Counted from the first letter of the stretch, positions 15,190 to 26,242 are shown. The stretch is 35,906 bases of DNA from an uncultured Bacteroidales bacterium (GCA_900317715.1 ONHS01000032.1:1-35906), one strand, 5' to 3'. The notes: generated by a model not told the origin, from the letters alone. Program-made: numbers and translations.

Positions 15190-16152
15190 TTAAGACAGTG
15201 CTTGGTTGACTTTTTTGGAGGATTCGAGCAGTGAGTTGTACTCTTCAGGCGTGATGTCGATGTAGAAGTAGTAAATGGGGTTCACAGGCTGACCGTTTTT
15301 GATGACTTCATAGTGCAGGTGAGAGCCAGAGGACATACCCGTAGATCCCACATAGCCAATCAGTTGTCCGCGCTTCACCTTTTGTCCAGGCTTCACGGCC
15401 GCTTTCGACATGTGGGCGTATAGGGTCTGGTAGGAATAGCCATGATTGAGTACCACGCAAATACCATAGCCGGAGCCGGGCTTTTCGCGCGAGACGGTAC
15501 CGTCGGCGGTGGCATAGATGGGCGTGCCCTTCGGGGCTGCGATGTCAATGCCTGTATGATTGCGTAACGTCTTGAGTACTGGGTGATAACGTCGTCCGAA
15601 ACCAGAGGTGATGGTGAACATGTTCTTCAGCGGTCGGATGGCGGGGATGGCCGCTAACATCTCCGCTTTGGAGCTTGCGATTTTCTCCAAAGTGTCTAAG
15701 GATCGAGCTTGCACCGCCAACCTGACGGTCAGTTGGTCAGCCTTTTTGTTAGCCGCTTTCAGTAAGGTGTTGGCTTCGGAACGCGACAAACTGTCGAAGC
15801 GCGTGTCTTCAATCAAAAGCGGATAACGCACATTGGCCGGCACCGGATCCGCCTCAAACACATTCCGATAGATGTTGTCATCCCGATCCTCGATGTCGGC
15901 CAACACTTCAGACATAAGGTCGATGCGGTTGTTGAGGTATTCCACTTCATCCTTCAACTCATTATTCTCCTTTTCCAGAATTTTCACTTTTGGGGAGTCG
16001 ATAAAGTAGAATCCGATCCAGACAAACACCAATGCAAAAGCCACACCGCTGGCAAACACCCATGCGATGCGCTTGAAAAGGTGCTTGAAACTGAGCTTTA
16101 CCTTCTCGTAAGTGAGGGTTTTAGGATTAAAGTGATAAAAAACCTTGTTCAT
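15190..16152 (-). CDS. M23-family peptidoglycan endopeptidase, membrane-anchored
   Basis: A 320-residue protein with one N-terminal transmembrane segment (~32-50), a coiled coil (~55-165, EKENNELKDEVEYLNNRIDL) and a C-terminal LytM/M23 domain. Zinc ligands are visible: HTGID (His199, Asp203) and HLHYE (His278, His280), plus His247 in YAHMS. It fits the family that cuts peptide cross-links in the periplasm. The upstream gene is five bases away, so it is co-transcribed with two LysM proteins. Confidence 0.93.
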   Translation of the reverse strand: MNKVFYHFNPKTLTYEKVKLSFKHLFKRIAWVFASGVAFALVFVWIGFYFIDSPKVKILEKENNELKDEVEYLNNRIDLMSEVLADIEDRDDNIYRNVFEADPVPANVRYPLLIEDTRFDSLSRSEANTLLKAANKKADQLTVRLAVQARSLDTLEKIASSKAEMLAAIPAIRPLKNMFTITSGFGRRYHPVLKTLRNHTGIDIAAPKGTPIYATADGTVSREKPGSGYGICVVLNHGYSYQTLYAHMSKAAVKPGQKVKRGQLIGYVGSTGMSSGSHLHYEVIKNGQPVNPIYYFYIDITPEEYNSLLESSKKVNQALS

Positions 16153-16157
16153 TTTGC

Positions 16158-17465
16158 TTAATTACAGCCGATGCAAATTTGGTCACCGACTTTGTAACTG
16201 TTGATATTTCCGCTGTTTCGTTTGATGAGAATCTTCAACTGGATGCCATATCTTTGGGCGATGTAGCGATAGGTATCGCCCTCTTGCAACGTATGGTAAG
16301 GCACAGAGGATTTCGTGCTCTTCATTTCCAAGTAAATCACCTCATCTTCAATGGGTTCTGAACCATCATAGACATCGTTATACAGACGGAGGTTCTTTTC
16401 GGTCAGCTGCAAAGCGGCAGCCAGTTTTTGATAGGTGTCTCCCGGGCGCGCCAAGATGAATTTGGTTTTGTTGTTCTCGTAAACGGGTCGGCTGGTATAA
16501 GGATAATAGGCTGATTTATAGGGGATAGAATACGGATCTAACACGAAAACGTTCAATCCGTTCACCTTTTCGGGCTGTTTCGTCACCTCAGGTGCAGATG
16601 AGGTGGTTGGAGCGGGTTCCGACTCCTGTTTTGGCTTAGCCTCTTGTTTCGGTTTCCGTTGTTCCGCAGGCTTTTCTTCGGGTTGTGTTTTCTCTTTGTT
16701 CTTCTCCACAATCACCTGAATGCCATTCACTTCCATGGTGTCGGATTTCGCCGCTTTTTTGGGAGCCTCCTCCTGTTTTACTTCCGCAACGGGTTGTGGT
16801 TCAACTTTTTTTTGGGGTTCAGCCACTTGCGTGGGTTTCGGGGCCGGCGTATTTACCGCGACGGCTTTGTTAGCGTCGTTCACGCGTTCGGGTTGAGGTT
16901 TCTGCATGGCGCGCAAAGCAACCGTATCGCCCAGTTTTTGTGCTACCTTGCGATCGTAGTGCATCAGATAGTATTTTTCGATGATGGAAATCAGCGTGTC
17001 CGCATATTTCGGATTGCTTGAAAAACCTGCCTCTAAAAGTCCGTTAGCCCATGATTTGTAGTCTGTTATGGGGAAATAGAACAGCTTCACGTAGCGGCTG
17101 CGGGTAGATAAAAAGAGCGAGTGGTCGCGATAAGATTCCTCATCGGTCGCATATTTCCGATAGCAGCTCTCCTGCTTTTTGTCGCTCGGACGGTAATAGG
17201 TCTCGCCTTTCCATTCTTGGGTGTGGCACATGATGGCGAAATGGTTGTGGCATTCGCGCACCAAATCGTTTGTGCCAGCCTGCGACGAATAGATGGCCTG
17301 CGACAACGTGATGCTTGCGGGAATTCCGTAAAGTTCCATCTCACGCATCGCAAGATCCTTATACTCATCGATATAGTCATAAATTTTGTCCTCCATCGTG
17401 TATTGTGCAAAACCGACGGACATCAGGCAAAGGCCTGCCAATAAGCTGAATATTTTTTTCATCAT
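16158..17465 (-). CDS. GH73-like glucosaminidase paralogue with LysM, catalytic Glu replaced
   Basis: A 435-residue protein with signal peptide (MMKKIFSLLAGLCLMSVGFA), a glucosaminidase-like domain (~25-175), a Pro/Lys/Glu-rich linker (~190-300) and two C-terminal LysM modules (ILARPGDTYQKLAAALQLTE, HTLQEGDTYRYIAQRYGIQL). Where the paralogue next door has AQGIFESACGKS, this one has SQAIYSSQAGTN, so the catalytic Glu is Ser60. NHFGIKCH becomes NHFAIMCH. It is probably a non-hydrolytic wall-binding or regulatory partner. Translation may start at Met1 or Met2. Confidence 0.85.
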   Translation of the reverse strand: MMKKIFSLLAGLCLMSVGFAQYTMEDKIYDYIDEYKDLAMREMELYGIPASITLSQAIYSSQAGTNDLVRECHNHFAIMCHTQEWKGETYYRPSDKKQESCYRKYATDEESYRDHSLFLSTRSRYVKLFYFPITDYKSWANGLLEAGFSSNPKYADTLISIIEKYYLMHYDRKVAQKLGDTVALRAMQKPQPERVNDANKAVAVNTPAPKPTQVAEPQKKVEPQPVAEVKQEEAPKKAAKSDTMEVNGIQVIVEKNKEKTQPEEKPAEQRKPKQEAKPKQESEPAPTTSSAPEVTKQPEKVNGLNVFVLDPYSIPYKSAYYPYTSRPVYENNKTKFILARPGDTYQKLAAALQLTEKNLRLYNDVYDGSEPIEDEVIYLEMKSTKSSVPYHTLQEGDTYRYIAQRYGIQLKILIKRNSGNINSYKVGDQICIGCN

Positions 17466-17472
17466 TCTAAAA

Positions 17473-18480
17473 TTATCGTCTTAATAAAATTTGGTCACCT
17501 GGATGAATGATCGAGTTTTCTTCCAACATGTTGTATTTCAGAATATAACGAAGCTGAACTCCGTAACGTTGGGAGATATATCGAAGCGTTTCGCCAGATT
17601 GTACAGTGTGAATGCGTGCTGCGTTTCCACGCGCTTTTGCCTCTACGTAAACAATCTCATTTTCCACAGGCTCGTCGTTTGGACCTGCGTCGTTGAACTT
17701 GCGTAGATTGTCGGACATCACCAAAATGTCCTGCGCGATTTTCTCGTAAGTGTCGCCCTTTTCGGCAATCACGAAATAGGTATTGTTGTTTTTGAACACT
17801 TTACGGTAGGTGAACGGGCTGGCATCGGTGGGATAATCGCTACCAATGGCGGTAAAGACGATTTTGTCAGTGCTATTGGTCGTAGGGGAGGGGGGCGTAG
17901 TGGGTTTGGTGGTTTGCGCCACGGGTTGCGTAGTCGTAACCGTATTGAAATCAGGATGTTCCTTGTTTTTCCACAACGTGTCTAAGCGGGCAATGTTGAA
18001 TCGCTCGATGAGGCTGATAAGGCGGTCGGCGTATTGCGGATTGGTAGCGTAGCCGTCCTGTTTCAGCGTCCTTGCCCAAGCTTTGTAGTCCATAATGTCC
18101 AGCTCAAAGAGATTGGAATAGCGTTTGCGAGTGGTCAGGAAGAGCGAATGGTCGGTATAAGAATCTGATACAGAGGGATATTTGCGGAAGCATTCCTGCA
18201 GCTCGTCATCGTCAATCAGGATAGTGTCGCCCGTCCATTCGGTGTGGCATTTGATGCCGAAATGGTTGTTGCCATCCACGGCCAGATGGCTTTTGCCGCA
18301 AGCGCTCTCGAAAATGCCCTGCGCGATGGTGATGCTGGCTGGAATCTTGTATTCTTCCATCTTCTGCATCGCCACCTCGGCATACTGCGCAATATAATCG
18401 CGGATGTCCTGCTCGTTGTACTGCGCAAAAACCGAAACGCAACCCAATAAAATGCTCAACAAACAAATGAGTTTCTTCAT
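17473..18480 (-). CDS. GH73-like N-acetylglucosaminidase with two LysM modules
   Basis: A 335-residue protein: signal peptide (to ~20), glucosaminidase domain (~22-170) with catalytic Glu58 in AQGIFESACGKS and the NHFGIKCH motif, a Thr/Pro linker (~188-206) and LysM modules (IAEKGDTYEKIAQDIL, HTVQSGETLRYISQRYGVQL). The family cleaves beta-1,4 GlcNAc linkages in peptidoglycan glycan chains. It is seven bases upstream of its Glu-less paralogue. The pair looks like a tandem duplication followed by divergence. Confidence 0.9.
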   Translation of the reverse strand: MKKLICLLSILLGCVSVFAQYNEQDIRDYIAQYAEVAMQKMEEYKIPASITIAQGIFESACGKSHLAVDGNNHFGIKCHTEWTGDTILIDDDELQECFRKYPSVSDSYTDHSLFLTTRKRYSNLFELDIMDYKAWARTLKQDGYATNPQYADRLISLIERFNIARLDTLWKNKEHPDFNTVTTTQPVAQTTKPTTPPSPTTNSTDKIVFTAIGSDYPTDASPFTYRKVFKNNNTYFVIAEKGDTYEKIAQDILVMSDNLRKFNDAGPNDEPVENEIVYVEAKARGNAARIHTVQSGETLRYISQRYGVQLRYILKYNMLEENSIIHPGDQILLRR

Positions 18481-18508
18481 AACTGCTAACTACTAACTAC
18501 TAACTGCT
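18481..18508. repeat. Simple-sequence filler between ddl and the glucosaminidase gene
   Basis: A run of TAACTGCTAACTACTAACT type. The same word family lies directly before the Rhs core at 8512-8542 (CTAACTACTCACTGCTAACT), showing that the linker of the ORF6N-Rhs fusion resembles an intergenic filler. Confidence 0.6.
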
Positions 18509-19499
18509 AACTAGCCAATGCCTCAAGGACCAGTTTTGTATAGAACTCTTTAACGTCCAGTCCTTGGCTTTTTACCTGTGCGGGGATGATACTCAAGGCC
18601 GTTTGACCAGGTATCGTGTTGACTTCCAAGAAGTAAGGGATTTTGGCTTCTTCGTCGAGGATGAAGTCCACGCGCACGATGCCTTTGCAGTCGAGTTGGC
18701 GGAAAACGGTTTCAGCATATTGTTTCACAAGTGCTTGCATATCGGGCGCGATGTCGGCAGGGGTGATCAGGCTGTGCCCGATGTCCGTATATTTGGCATC
18801 ATAGTCATAAAACTCATTGTGAGCCACGATTTCTGTGATAGCCAGCATTTTAACATCGCCGTAAGCGGAAGTTACGCCGCAGGCCAGCTCACGACCGTGC
18901 ACCATTTTCTCCACCATCAGCTGATTGTCGTACTTCAGTGCCTCCTCAATGGCCGCATCCAGTTCTTCGCGCCCGTGCACTTTCGTCACGCCGACACTGG
19001 AACCTGAGTTACAAGATTTTACGAAACATGGATAACCGCATACTTTCTCAATCTGTTCATAATCGATTGGATCGCCAACATAATAATGCAAAGACGGGGA
19101 GATCGGAATACCCAACTGGGCTACCGCCAAATTACAATAGAACTTATTGAAAGTCAGTGCAGAAGGAAAACTTTTGCACCCCACGTATGGCATATTAATC
19201 ATTTCGAAATAGCTTTGCAATTTGCCGTTCTCGCCGGGTGTTCCGTGAATGGCGATAAAGGCCACGTCAAAAACGATCTTCTGACCGTCAATGGTCAGCG
19301 AAAAATCATTCTTGTCGATTTGGAAAATCCGACCGTCATTCGCTTTGTAATGCCAGTCACTTCCCTTAAAATGAATAAGATACGGTTCGAAAAGTTCCTT
19401 GTCCAACTGATTGAAAATGTTGTCGCCTGTTTTCAAAGAAACTTCATATTCACCGGAATCTCCGCCTGCGATTAATGCTACTTTATACATATTATTCAT
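18507..19499 (-). CDS. ddl: D-alanine--D-alanine ligase
   Basis: A 330-residue ATP-grasp enzyme making D-Ala-D-Ala for peptidoglycan precursors in the cytoplasm. Visible motifs: SGEYEVSL near the N-terminus, HGTPGENGKLQSYFE, KSCNSGSSVGVTKV (ATP lid), GIVRVDFILDE and FLEVNTIPGQTALSIIP (Mg and D-Ala binding). The length is normal. Start at Met1 or Met4. First gene of a leftward operon of wall enzymes, with -7-like TATATTTG at 19517-19524. Confidence 0.95.
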   Translation of the reverse strand: MNNMYKVALIAGGDSGEYEVSLKTGDNIFNQLDKELFEPYLIHFKGSDWHYKANDGRIFQIDKNDFSLTIDGQKIVFDVAFIAIHGTPGENGKLQSYFEMINMPYVGCKSFPSALTFNKFYCNLAVAQLGIPISPSLHYYVGDPIDYEQIEKVCGYPCFVKSCNSGSSVGVTKVHGREELDAAIEEALKYDNQLMVEKMVHGRELACGVTSAYGDVKMLAITEIVAHNEFYDYDAKYTDIGHSLITPADIAPDMQALVKQYAETVFRQLDCKGIVRVDFILDEEAKIPYFLEVNTIPGQTALSIIPAQVKSQGLDVKEFYTKLVLEALAS

Positions 19500-19516
19500 T
19501 AATTATATACAAATTG

Positions 19517-19524
19517 CAAATATA
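19517..19524 (-). promoter_or_regulatory. -7 element upstream of ddl
   Basis: Minus-strand TATATTTG about 18-25 bp before the ddl ATG. No good -33 TTG at standard spacing was found. It probably serves the five-gene wall operon. Confidence 0.5.
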
Positions 19525-19583
19525 GGGTTATTATCGACCCTTTATTTTAGAACGGAAATTGTTTTTTAACAACAAAATGTGTG

Positions 19584-21422
19584 TTATTCTGACAGCTGTT
19601 GTATCGTATAAAAATGATAATATTCCCCTTTTTTCTCCATCAATTCGTGGTGCGATCCTTGCTCCAGAATGCGCCCCTCTTTCAGGAAAATGATGCGGTC
19701 GGCGAAACGTATCGTGCTGAGTCTGTGGGCGATAATGATGCCAGTGTGTTGTCGGATGTAGGGCATCAACGCCTCTTGGAAAAGATGTTCGGATTCATTG
19801 TCAAGGGCGGAGGTGGCCTCGTCGAGGATGAAGATTTGCGGGTTGCGCAGGATGGCACGGGCGATACTGATACGTTGCCGTTGCCCTCCGGAAAGTCGCA
19901 TACCTCGGTTGCCGATTCGCGTTTGATACCCCTCTTCCAGCTCCATGATGAAGTTGTGCGCCTGGGCAATTTTCGCTGCCGCCACCACTTGCTCCTCCGT
20001 CACCCCCTTCATGCCAAAGGCAATATTTTCATAAACGGTGTCGTCGAACAAGATAACATCCTGATTGACCGTCCCAAATAAGTTTCTTAAATCGGAAAGG
20101 ATATACTGATTATGAGGAATCCCGTCCACCAAAATCTCCCCGAAACGGATGTCATAAAATCTGGGTAAAAGATCGACGAGGGTCGATTTGCCGCTTCCCG
20201 AAGGTCCCACAATGGCAATCGTTTCCCCTTTTTTCAATGAAAAGTTGACGTGATGCAGTACTTCGCAATTCTCTTCCTCCTCAAGGGGATTATAGGAGAA
20301 TGATACGTTTTTTACTTCCAGAATATCTTGAAAATCAGAGATATGGTAAGGGTTCGGAATCTCTTTTATCTGCTCGTCGGCATCAATGATTTCGTAGATT
20401 CGACTGGCGGCACTCGCCCCTTTCCGTACTTGGTAGAAGGTGGTGGTCAGCGATTTAGCGGGCGGCATCATGCGGGCGAACACCACGAAAAAGAGCATAA
20501 GTTCGGACCCACGCGCCATAAAATTCTCCGGGAATGCCACCAACCCTATCAACATGATGGCAAGCATGGTGAAAATGCACAGAAACTCTATTAAAGGGGA
20601 ACCCAACTCTTGAATTCTGTAAATCTTCTTGTTTAATCTATAAAACTTGAAATTTTCTTTCTGAAACTGCTCCGAAACATATTTTTGCGCATTGTAACCC
20701 TTGATGATGCGCAACCCATCCACCGCTTCTTCGAAATAGGAGGTCATCCTGCCAATAAGTTGTTGACTCTTAAGTGAATAGTTGCGGATGTTTTTGCTGA
20801 TCGCAGATAAAAGAATTCCCATGAGCGGGATGATGATGAGGGTTACCACGCTGAGTTTCACGCTGATAGTGAAAAGGGTGATCAGATAGACGATGATGAG
20901 GAAAGGGTCACGGCAGAGGGTCAGCAGGGAGGAAACGATGGTCCACTCCACCTCTTGAACATCCGCGCCTATGCGACTCACCACATCGCCCGCCCGTTGT
21001 TTTTCGTAAAAAGAGAGCGGCAACTGGATCAGTTTTCGGTAGAATTCGTCGCGAATGTTGAAAAGAATGCCGGATCGGATGCTTGCCAGCCAGTAAGTGC
21101 CCGCATATCGGCACAGGTTCGACAACAGGGAGAGGACAATCATGGTGCCCGCGATGAGGAAAAGCGCGGCTCCTTGACCGTAACGTTCTATCACTGTGCT
21201 CATTAGATAGTAGAACGTGTCAATGACATAGCGGGAGGAGAAGGAAAAGTCCGGCATGGCCGTCACAGGTTCCACTTGACGAAACAGAACCTGCAAGAAA
21301 GGGACCAGCAAAGTGAGGGTGAATATGGAAAAAACGGCATAGAGCAGTTGTACAAACAGTATCAATACTATTTGTAACTTGTAGTTTTTCAAGCACTTCA
21401 AAATTCGGACCAGATATTCCAT
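19584..21422 (-). CDS. MsbA-like ABC exporter (permease fused to ATPase)
   Basis: About 612 residues: an N-terminal six-helix exporter domain (~15-330) and an ABC ATPase domain with Walker A GPSGSGKST, signature LSGGQRQR, Walker B IFILDEATSALD and the H-loop IIAHRLST. The family flips lipids such as lipid A core or exports lipophilic compounds. An upstream ATG at 21464 is in frame, but the -7 element TACCTTTG (21442-21449) lies between it and MEYLVRILKCLKNYK. The mRNA would start after the first ATG, so I prefer 21422. Divergent from ftsX. Confidence 0.9.
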   Translation of the reverse strand: MEYLVRILKCLKNYKLQIVLILFVQLLYAVFSIFTLTLLVPFLQVLFRQVEPVTAMPDFSFSSRYVIDTFYYLMSTVIERYGQGAALFLIAGTMIVLSLLSNLCRYAGTYWLASIRSGILFNIRDEFYRKLIQLPLSFYEKQRAGDVVSRIGADVQEVEWTIVSSLLTLCRDPFLIIVYLITLFTISVKLSVVTLIIIPLMGILLSAISKNIRNYSLKSQQLIGRMTSYFEEAVDGLRIIKGYNAQKYVSEQFQKENFKFYRLNKKIYRIQELGSPLIEFLCIFTMLAIMLIGLVAFPENFMARGSELMLFFVVFARMMPPAKSLTTTFYQVRKGASAASRIYEIIDADEQIKEIPNPYHISDFQDILEVKNVSFSYNPLEEEENCEVLHHVNFSLKKGETIAIVGPSGSGKSTLVDLLPRFYDIRFGEILVDGIPHNQYILSDLRNLFGTVNQDVILFDDTVYENIAFGMKGVTEEQVVAAAKIAQAHNFIMELEEGYQTRIGNRGMRLSGGQRQRISIARAILRNPQIFILDEATSALDNESEHLFQEALMPYIRQHTGIIIAHRLSTIRFADRIIFLKEGRILEQGSHHELMEKKGEYYHFYTIQQLSE

Positions 21423-21441
21423 ACCGTCTTCAAATCGGGTG

Positions 21442-21449
21442 CAAAGGTA
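21442..21449 (-). promoter_or_regulatory. -7 element of the ABC exporter gene
   Basis: Minus-strand TACCTTTG, 20 bp before the preferred ATG at 21422. It implies a short leader and rules against the longer frame start at 21464. Confidence 0.55.
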
Positions 21450-21507
21450 CATTTTATTCGTCATTACATATTCAAAATATTGATGATTTTCCCTTTCACA
21501 TTTTTTG

Positions 21508-21515
21508 TACTTTTG
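21508..21515 (+). promoter_or_regulatory. -7 element of the ftsX operon
   Basis: TACTTTTG, 18 bp before the ATG at 21534, back to back with the exporter promoter. The -33 region is T-rich with no clear TTG at ideal spacing. Confidence 0.5.
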
Positions 21516-21533
21516 CGGCGCAAAAAAATTATT

Positions 21534-22418
21534 ATGGCAAACTATCCGGATTCCATTGACAGAATAACGAAAGCGCGGCTGAGGCTATCGACTTTCGGTT
21601 CTATTTTCAGCATCGCGCTGACCATGTTTTTCATCGGGGCGCTTTGCTTTTTCGCGTTTTTTTCGATGAAATATCTCCAAAATTTGTCGCAAAAAATAGA
21701 AATGGAAGTCCTTTTCTATACAGATATCAAAGAAGCGGACATTGATGCGTTGGAAAAACAGATCAAACTGAAACCGTACATTGAGAACTCAAGGGTTTCT
21801 TCGCGTGAGGAAAACACCCGCACCGCGCAGAAAATCATCGGCAGCAACTTCACGGAAGTCATCAGCAATCCGATCAATGCCTCCATCATCATCAATGTGA
21901 AGCCAGAATACGCGAATACTGACTCTCTCAACAAAATCTCCAAAGAGCTGAAACGCAATCCTATTGTGCAAGATGTTGATTATCCGGACTTTATTGTTAA
22001 ATCCATCAGCAATAACTTTAAGAAAATTCAATGGGTGATAGTCTGCATCTGCGCTATTTTCATGTTTATTTCGATGCTTTTGGTGGCCAACTGTATCCGT
22101 CTGAATATTTTTGCCAAACGCTTCAATATCAAGAGTATGCTGTTGGTAGGTGCGACCCCGAAATTCGTGCGTCGGCCCTTTGTCACCAAAGGTTTGCTGC
22201 AAGGAATCTGGGGCGGTCTTATCGCCATTGTTCTCCTGGCGTTGTTGCTGGTCTTTGGCAATAACGCGGCACCCGATTTTATCGATTTCTCGGCGATGCT
22301 TTATATTGTCATCATTTTAGGGGGTATTTTGCTTTTCAGCATGTTGTTCACGATGCTGATTTCCGCCATCTCGGTCAACAGATACATCCGCATTGATGAC
22401 GAAAGATTGTATATGTAA
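21534..22418 (+). CDS. ftsX: Cell-division protein FtsX
   Basis: About 294 residues from MANYPDSIDRITKARLRL. It has an N-terminal transmembrane helix (~22-45), an extracytoplasmic domain (~50-170) and three C-terminal helices with the FtsX permease signature (NCIRLNIFAKRFNIKSMLLV, GATPKFVRRPFVTKGLLQG). With FtsE it forms the ABC-type complex that activates wall hydrolases at the septum; ftsE is not in the window. The longer frame from 21480 was rejected because it begins upstream of the -7 element at 21508. Confidence 0.9.
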   Translation: MANYPDSIDRITKARLRLSTFGSIFSIALTMFFIGALCFFAFFSMKYLQNLSQKIEMEVLFYTDIKEADIDALEKQIKLKPYIENSRVSSREENTRTAQKIIGSNFTEVISNPINASIIINVKPEYANTDSLNKISKELKRNPIVQDVDYPDFIVKSISNNFKKIQWVIVCICAIFMFISMLLVANCIRLNIFAKRFNIKSMLLVGATPKFVRRPFVTKGLLQGIWGGLIAIVLLALLLVFGNNAAPDFIDFSAMLYIVIILGGILLFSMLFTMLISAISVNRYIRIDDERLYM

Positions 22419-22437
22419 ATAATTAATAATCAACAAT

Positions 22438-22710
22438 ATGAGTTTATCTGAAAATACTGAAAACAAAAAAGGCAATCGTCCGCCTTTGTTTCGCAAAATG
22501 AATTACATTCTGATGGGTGTCGGCATTCTGCTTCTGCTCATTGGTTACATCTGCCTGAGTGGCGGTAAAGTGCCGGATGATGTTTTTGACGGCGAGATTT
22601 TCAACACGCGCCGTATCGTGGTGGCCCCGATTCTGATTTTCCTGGGTCTGTTGACCGAAATCGTAGCTATCATGTGGCATCCTAAAGCAAACAAGACGGA
22701 AAACGAATAA
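22438..22710 (+). CDS. DUF3098 small membrane protein
   Basis: 90 residues with a polar N-terminus and two hydrophobic segments ([40 protein letters not shown]) around GEIFNTRR. This matches the Bacteroidetes family DUF3098, regularly found between ftsX and uppP. Function is unknown; the context suggests envelope synthesis or division. Confidence 0.85.
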   Translation: MSLSENTENKKGNRPPLFRKMNYILMGVGILLLLIGYICLSGGKVPDDVFDGEIFNTRRIVVAPILIFLGLLTEIVAIMWHPKANKTENE

Positions 22711-22720
22711 CATACTTACA

Positions 22721-23548
22721 ATGAGCTGGTTAGAAGCCTTGATCTTGGGTATCGTACAAGGTCTTACCGAGTTCCTGCCGGTCAGTAGCAGTGGACACCT
22801 CACCATATTGTCCAACCTTTTCGGTTTGGAAGGGGAATCCAACCTGACGATGATTGTTGTCCTTCACGTGGCTACCGTGCTGAGTACCCTGACTATCTTG
22901 TGGAAGGAGGTCGTCTGGATTTTCAAAGACCTCTTCACCAAACAATCCTGGAAGAGCTATTCTGGATTGAATGACGGTACTCGTTACGCCATCAACATCC
23001 TGATTTCGATGATTCCTGTGGGCATAGTCGGATTCTGTTTCAAGGACACGGTGGAGGAAATTTTCGGCTCTGGCATGCTGATTGTCGGCATTATGTTGCT
23101 GGTGACAGCGGCGTTACTGGCATTTTCCTACTTTGCCAAACCGCGTCAGCGCGAGGAGATTTCGCCGTTGCACGCCTTTGTCATCGGTATCGCTCAGGCG
23201 GTGGCCGTCATGCCCGGTCTTTCCCGTTCTGGCTCCACCATTGCCACGGGTCTTCTCTTGGGTAACAAGAAAGAAAAGATAGCGCAATTCTCATTCCTGA
23301 TGGTGATTCCTCCCGTGTTGGGCGAGGCGCTTCTGGATGTCAAAGACATTGCCGAGCAAGGCTTCAGCGCCGCTATGAACGGCATCTCCGCCGGTGCCAT
23401 GATTGTGGGCTTCCTGGCCGCCTTCATCACCGGTTGTCTGGCCTGTAAATGGATGATTAACATCGTGAAGAAAGGCAAGCTGATCTGGTTCGCCGTTTAC
23501 TGCTTGATTATCGGCATTTTCGCTATCGTATATAGTCAGTTATGCTAA
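22721..23548 (+). CDS. uppP: Undecaprenyl-diphosphate phosphatase (UppP/BacA)
   Basis: A 275-residue polytopic protein with both BacA motifs: [14 protein letters not shown] (residues ~14-27) and [17 protein letters not shown] (~165-181). It removes a phosphate from undecaprenyl diphosphate to regenerate the lipid carrier for peptidoglycan and O-antigen. Ten bases after DUF3098 and overlapping truB by seven bases, so a single operon. Confidence 0.95.
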   Translation: MSWLEALILGIVQGLTEFLPVSSSGHLTILSNLFGLEGESNLTMIVVLHVATVLSTLTILWKEVVWIFKDLFTKQSWKSYSGLNDGTRYAINILISMIPVGIVGFCFKDTVEEIFGSGMLIVGIMLLVTAALLAFSYFAKPRQREEISPLHAFVIGIAQAVAVMPGLSRSGSTIATGLLLGNKKEKIAQFSFLMVIPPVLGEALLDVKDIAEQGFSAAMNGISAGAMIVGFLAAFITGCLACKWMINIVKKGKLIWFAVYCLIIGIFAIVYSQLC

Positions 23549-24270
23549 AGAAGATGATCCACGATGTCACCTTCGAATTGCCGGAGCTGGACATCAATGC
23601 GGAGGGAGATTTACTGCTTTTCGATAAACCTTACAAATGTACCTCTTTCGATGTGGTGGGCAAGGTGCGCAAGCAAGTGCAACGCGCTGTTGGTCACCGT
23701 GTTAAAGTAGGCCATGCGGGTACGTTGGATCCTTTGGCCACTGGGTTGCTGCTGATCTGTGTCGGCAAGATGACCAAGCAAGTGGATGTGTTACAGGCGC
23801 AGGAGAAAACCTATACGGGCACCTTTATGATGGGCGCGACTACCCCGAGTTTCGACTTGGAGAAGCCGATTGATGCCACTTACCCTTACGAGCATATCAC
23901 GCGCGAGATGGCGGAGGAAGCGGCCAAGCAGTTCACGGGTGATATTCAGCAAGTTCCGCCGATGTTTTCTGCGGTGAAGCACCAAGGCGAGCGCTCCTAC
24001 GAGATTGCGCGCAGGGGGGAAGATGCGCCGTTGGCTGCCAAGAATATCACCATCTATGAGTTCGAAATCACCCGCTTCGAATTGCCGGAAATTGACTTCC
24101 GAATCCGCTGTTCCAAAGGCACATACATCCGCGCCATCGCCCGCGACTTCGGCGCGGCCCTCCACAGCGGCGCCCACCTCACCGCCCTGCGGCGAACCCG
24201 CATCGGCAGTTTGTGCGTGGAAGACGCGATAAAACCGGAAATTATACACCGGGATATATCCGGATTGTAG
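23542..24270 (+). CDS. truB: tRNA pseudouridine-55 synthase TruB
   Basis: 242 residues with the catalytic motif [14 protein letters not shown] (nucleophilic Asp) and family motifs [40 protein letters not shown] and [15 protein letters not shown]. It makes pseudouridine 55 in the T-loop of tRNAs. It is close to the short family form without a large C-terminal extension. Last gene of the ftsX operon; the stop lies in the palindrome at 24267-24294. Confidence 0.95.
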   Translation: MLKKMIHDVTFELPELDINAEGDLLLFDKPYKCTSFDVVGKVRKQVQRAVGHRVKVGHAGTLDPLATGLLLICVGKMTKQVDVLQAQEKTYTGTFMMGATTPSFDLEKPIDATYPYEHITREMAEEAAKQFTGDIQQVPPMFSAVKHQGERSYEIARRGEDAPLAAKNITIYEFEITRFELPEIDFRIRCSKGTYIRAIARDFGAALHSGAHLTALRRTRIGSLCVEDAIKPEIIHRDISGL

Positions 24271-24294
24271 AGACGCAAAATTTTGCGTCTCTAC
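24267..24294. repeat. GTAGAGAC-type palindrome (copy 1)
   Basis: A perfect 28-bp palindrome with arms GTAGAGACGCAAAA, overlapping the truB stop. Outer stem GTAGAGAC is shared with hairpins at 30497-30524 and 32931-32964; inner bases differ. It may act as a transcription terminator or be a REP-like element. Confidence 0.7.
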
Positions 24295-24350
24295 GGACAG
24301 ACATTCTAGAACGTCCCACAACCCCACCTATTGCCTGTTCCCTATTCCCT

Positions 24351-24386
24351 TAAATCAAAAAAGGAGAACTCTTCCGAATTCCCCTT
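24351..24386 (-). terminator. Intrinsic terminator of the atpDC operon
   Basis: On the minus strand AAGGGGAA pairs with TTCTCCTT (8 bp with one G-T pair) around a 10-base loop, followed by a run of six T. It lies about 30 bp after the atpC stop. Confidence 0.65.
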
Positions 24387-24413
24387 AATCTTACGTCTTA
24401 CGTCACACGTCTC

Positions 24414-24650
24414 CTATTCCGCCAGCACCAACACTTTGTCGTTGCTCACTTCGACTACGCCGCCGCGGATGTCGAAGTATTGTTCTTGGTTTTGATCGTC
24501 CATTACTTTTACGCGACCTTCCTTCAATGCGGAAACCAGCGGTGCGTGAGATTTCAGGATCTCGAACAATCCGTCGATGCCAGGAAGTTGCACCAAAGAA
24601 ACCTCTCCGGTGAACAAAGTGCTTGCAGGAGTGATAATCTCTAATTTCAT
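24414..24650 (-). CDS. atpC: F1 ATP synthase epsilon subunit (short form)
   Basis: 78 residues, the N-terminal beta-sandwich only (LEIITPASTLFTGEVSLVQL, GIDGLFEILKSHAPLVSAL). The C-terminal helical hairpin, inhibitory in other bacteria, is absent, as usual in Bacteroidetes. It follows atpD by six bases. No further ATP synthase genes follow; the next gene is truB on the opposite strand. Confidence 0.93.
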   Translation of the reverse strand: MKLEIITPASTLFTGEVSLVQLPGIDGLFEILKSHAPLVSALKEGRVKVMDDQNQEQYFDIRGGVVEVSNDKVLVLAE

Positions 24651-24656
24651 AACTCC

Positions 24657-26168
<1,512 letters not shown>

Positions 26169-26194
26169 TTAATTGTCTTTAAAATTTGAGCCGC

Positions 26195-26202
26195 CAAAGA
26201 TA
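26195..26202 (-). promoter_or_regulatory. -7 element upstream of atpD
   Basis: Minus-strand TATCTTTG about 33-40 bp before the atpD ATG. No clear -33 partner. Confidence 0.5.
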
Positions 26203-26242
26203 AAAAAAATCCAGATTGAACGACCTGCTTTTTTAGATTTTT

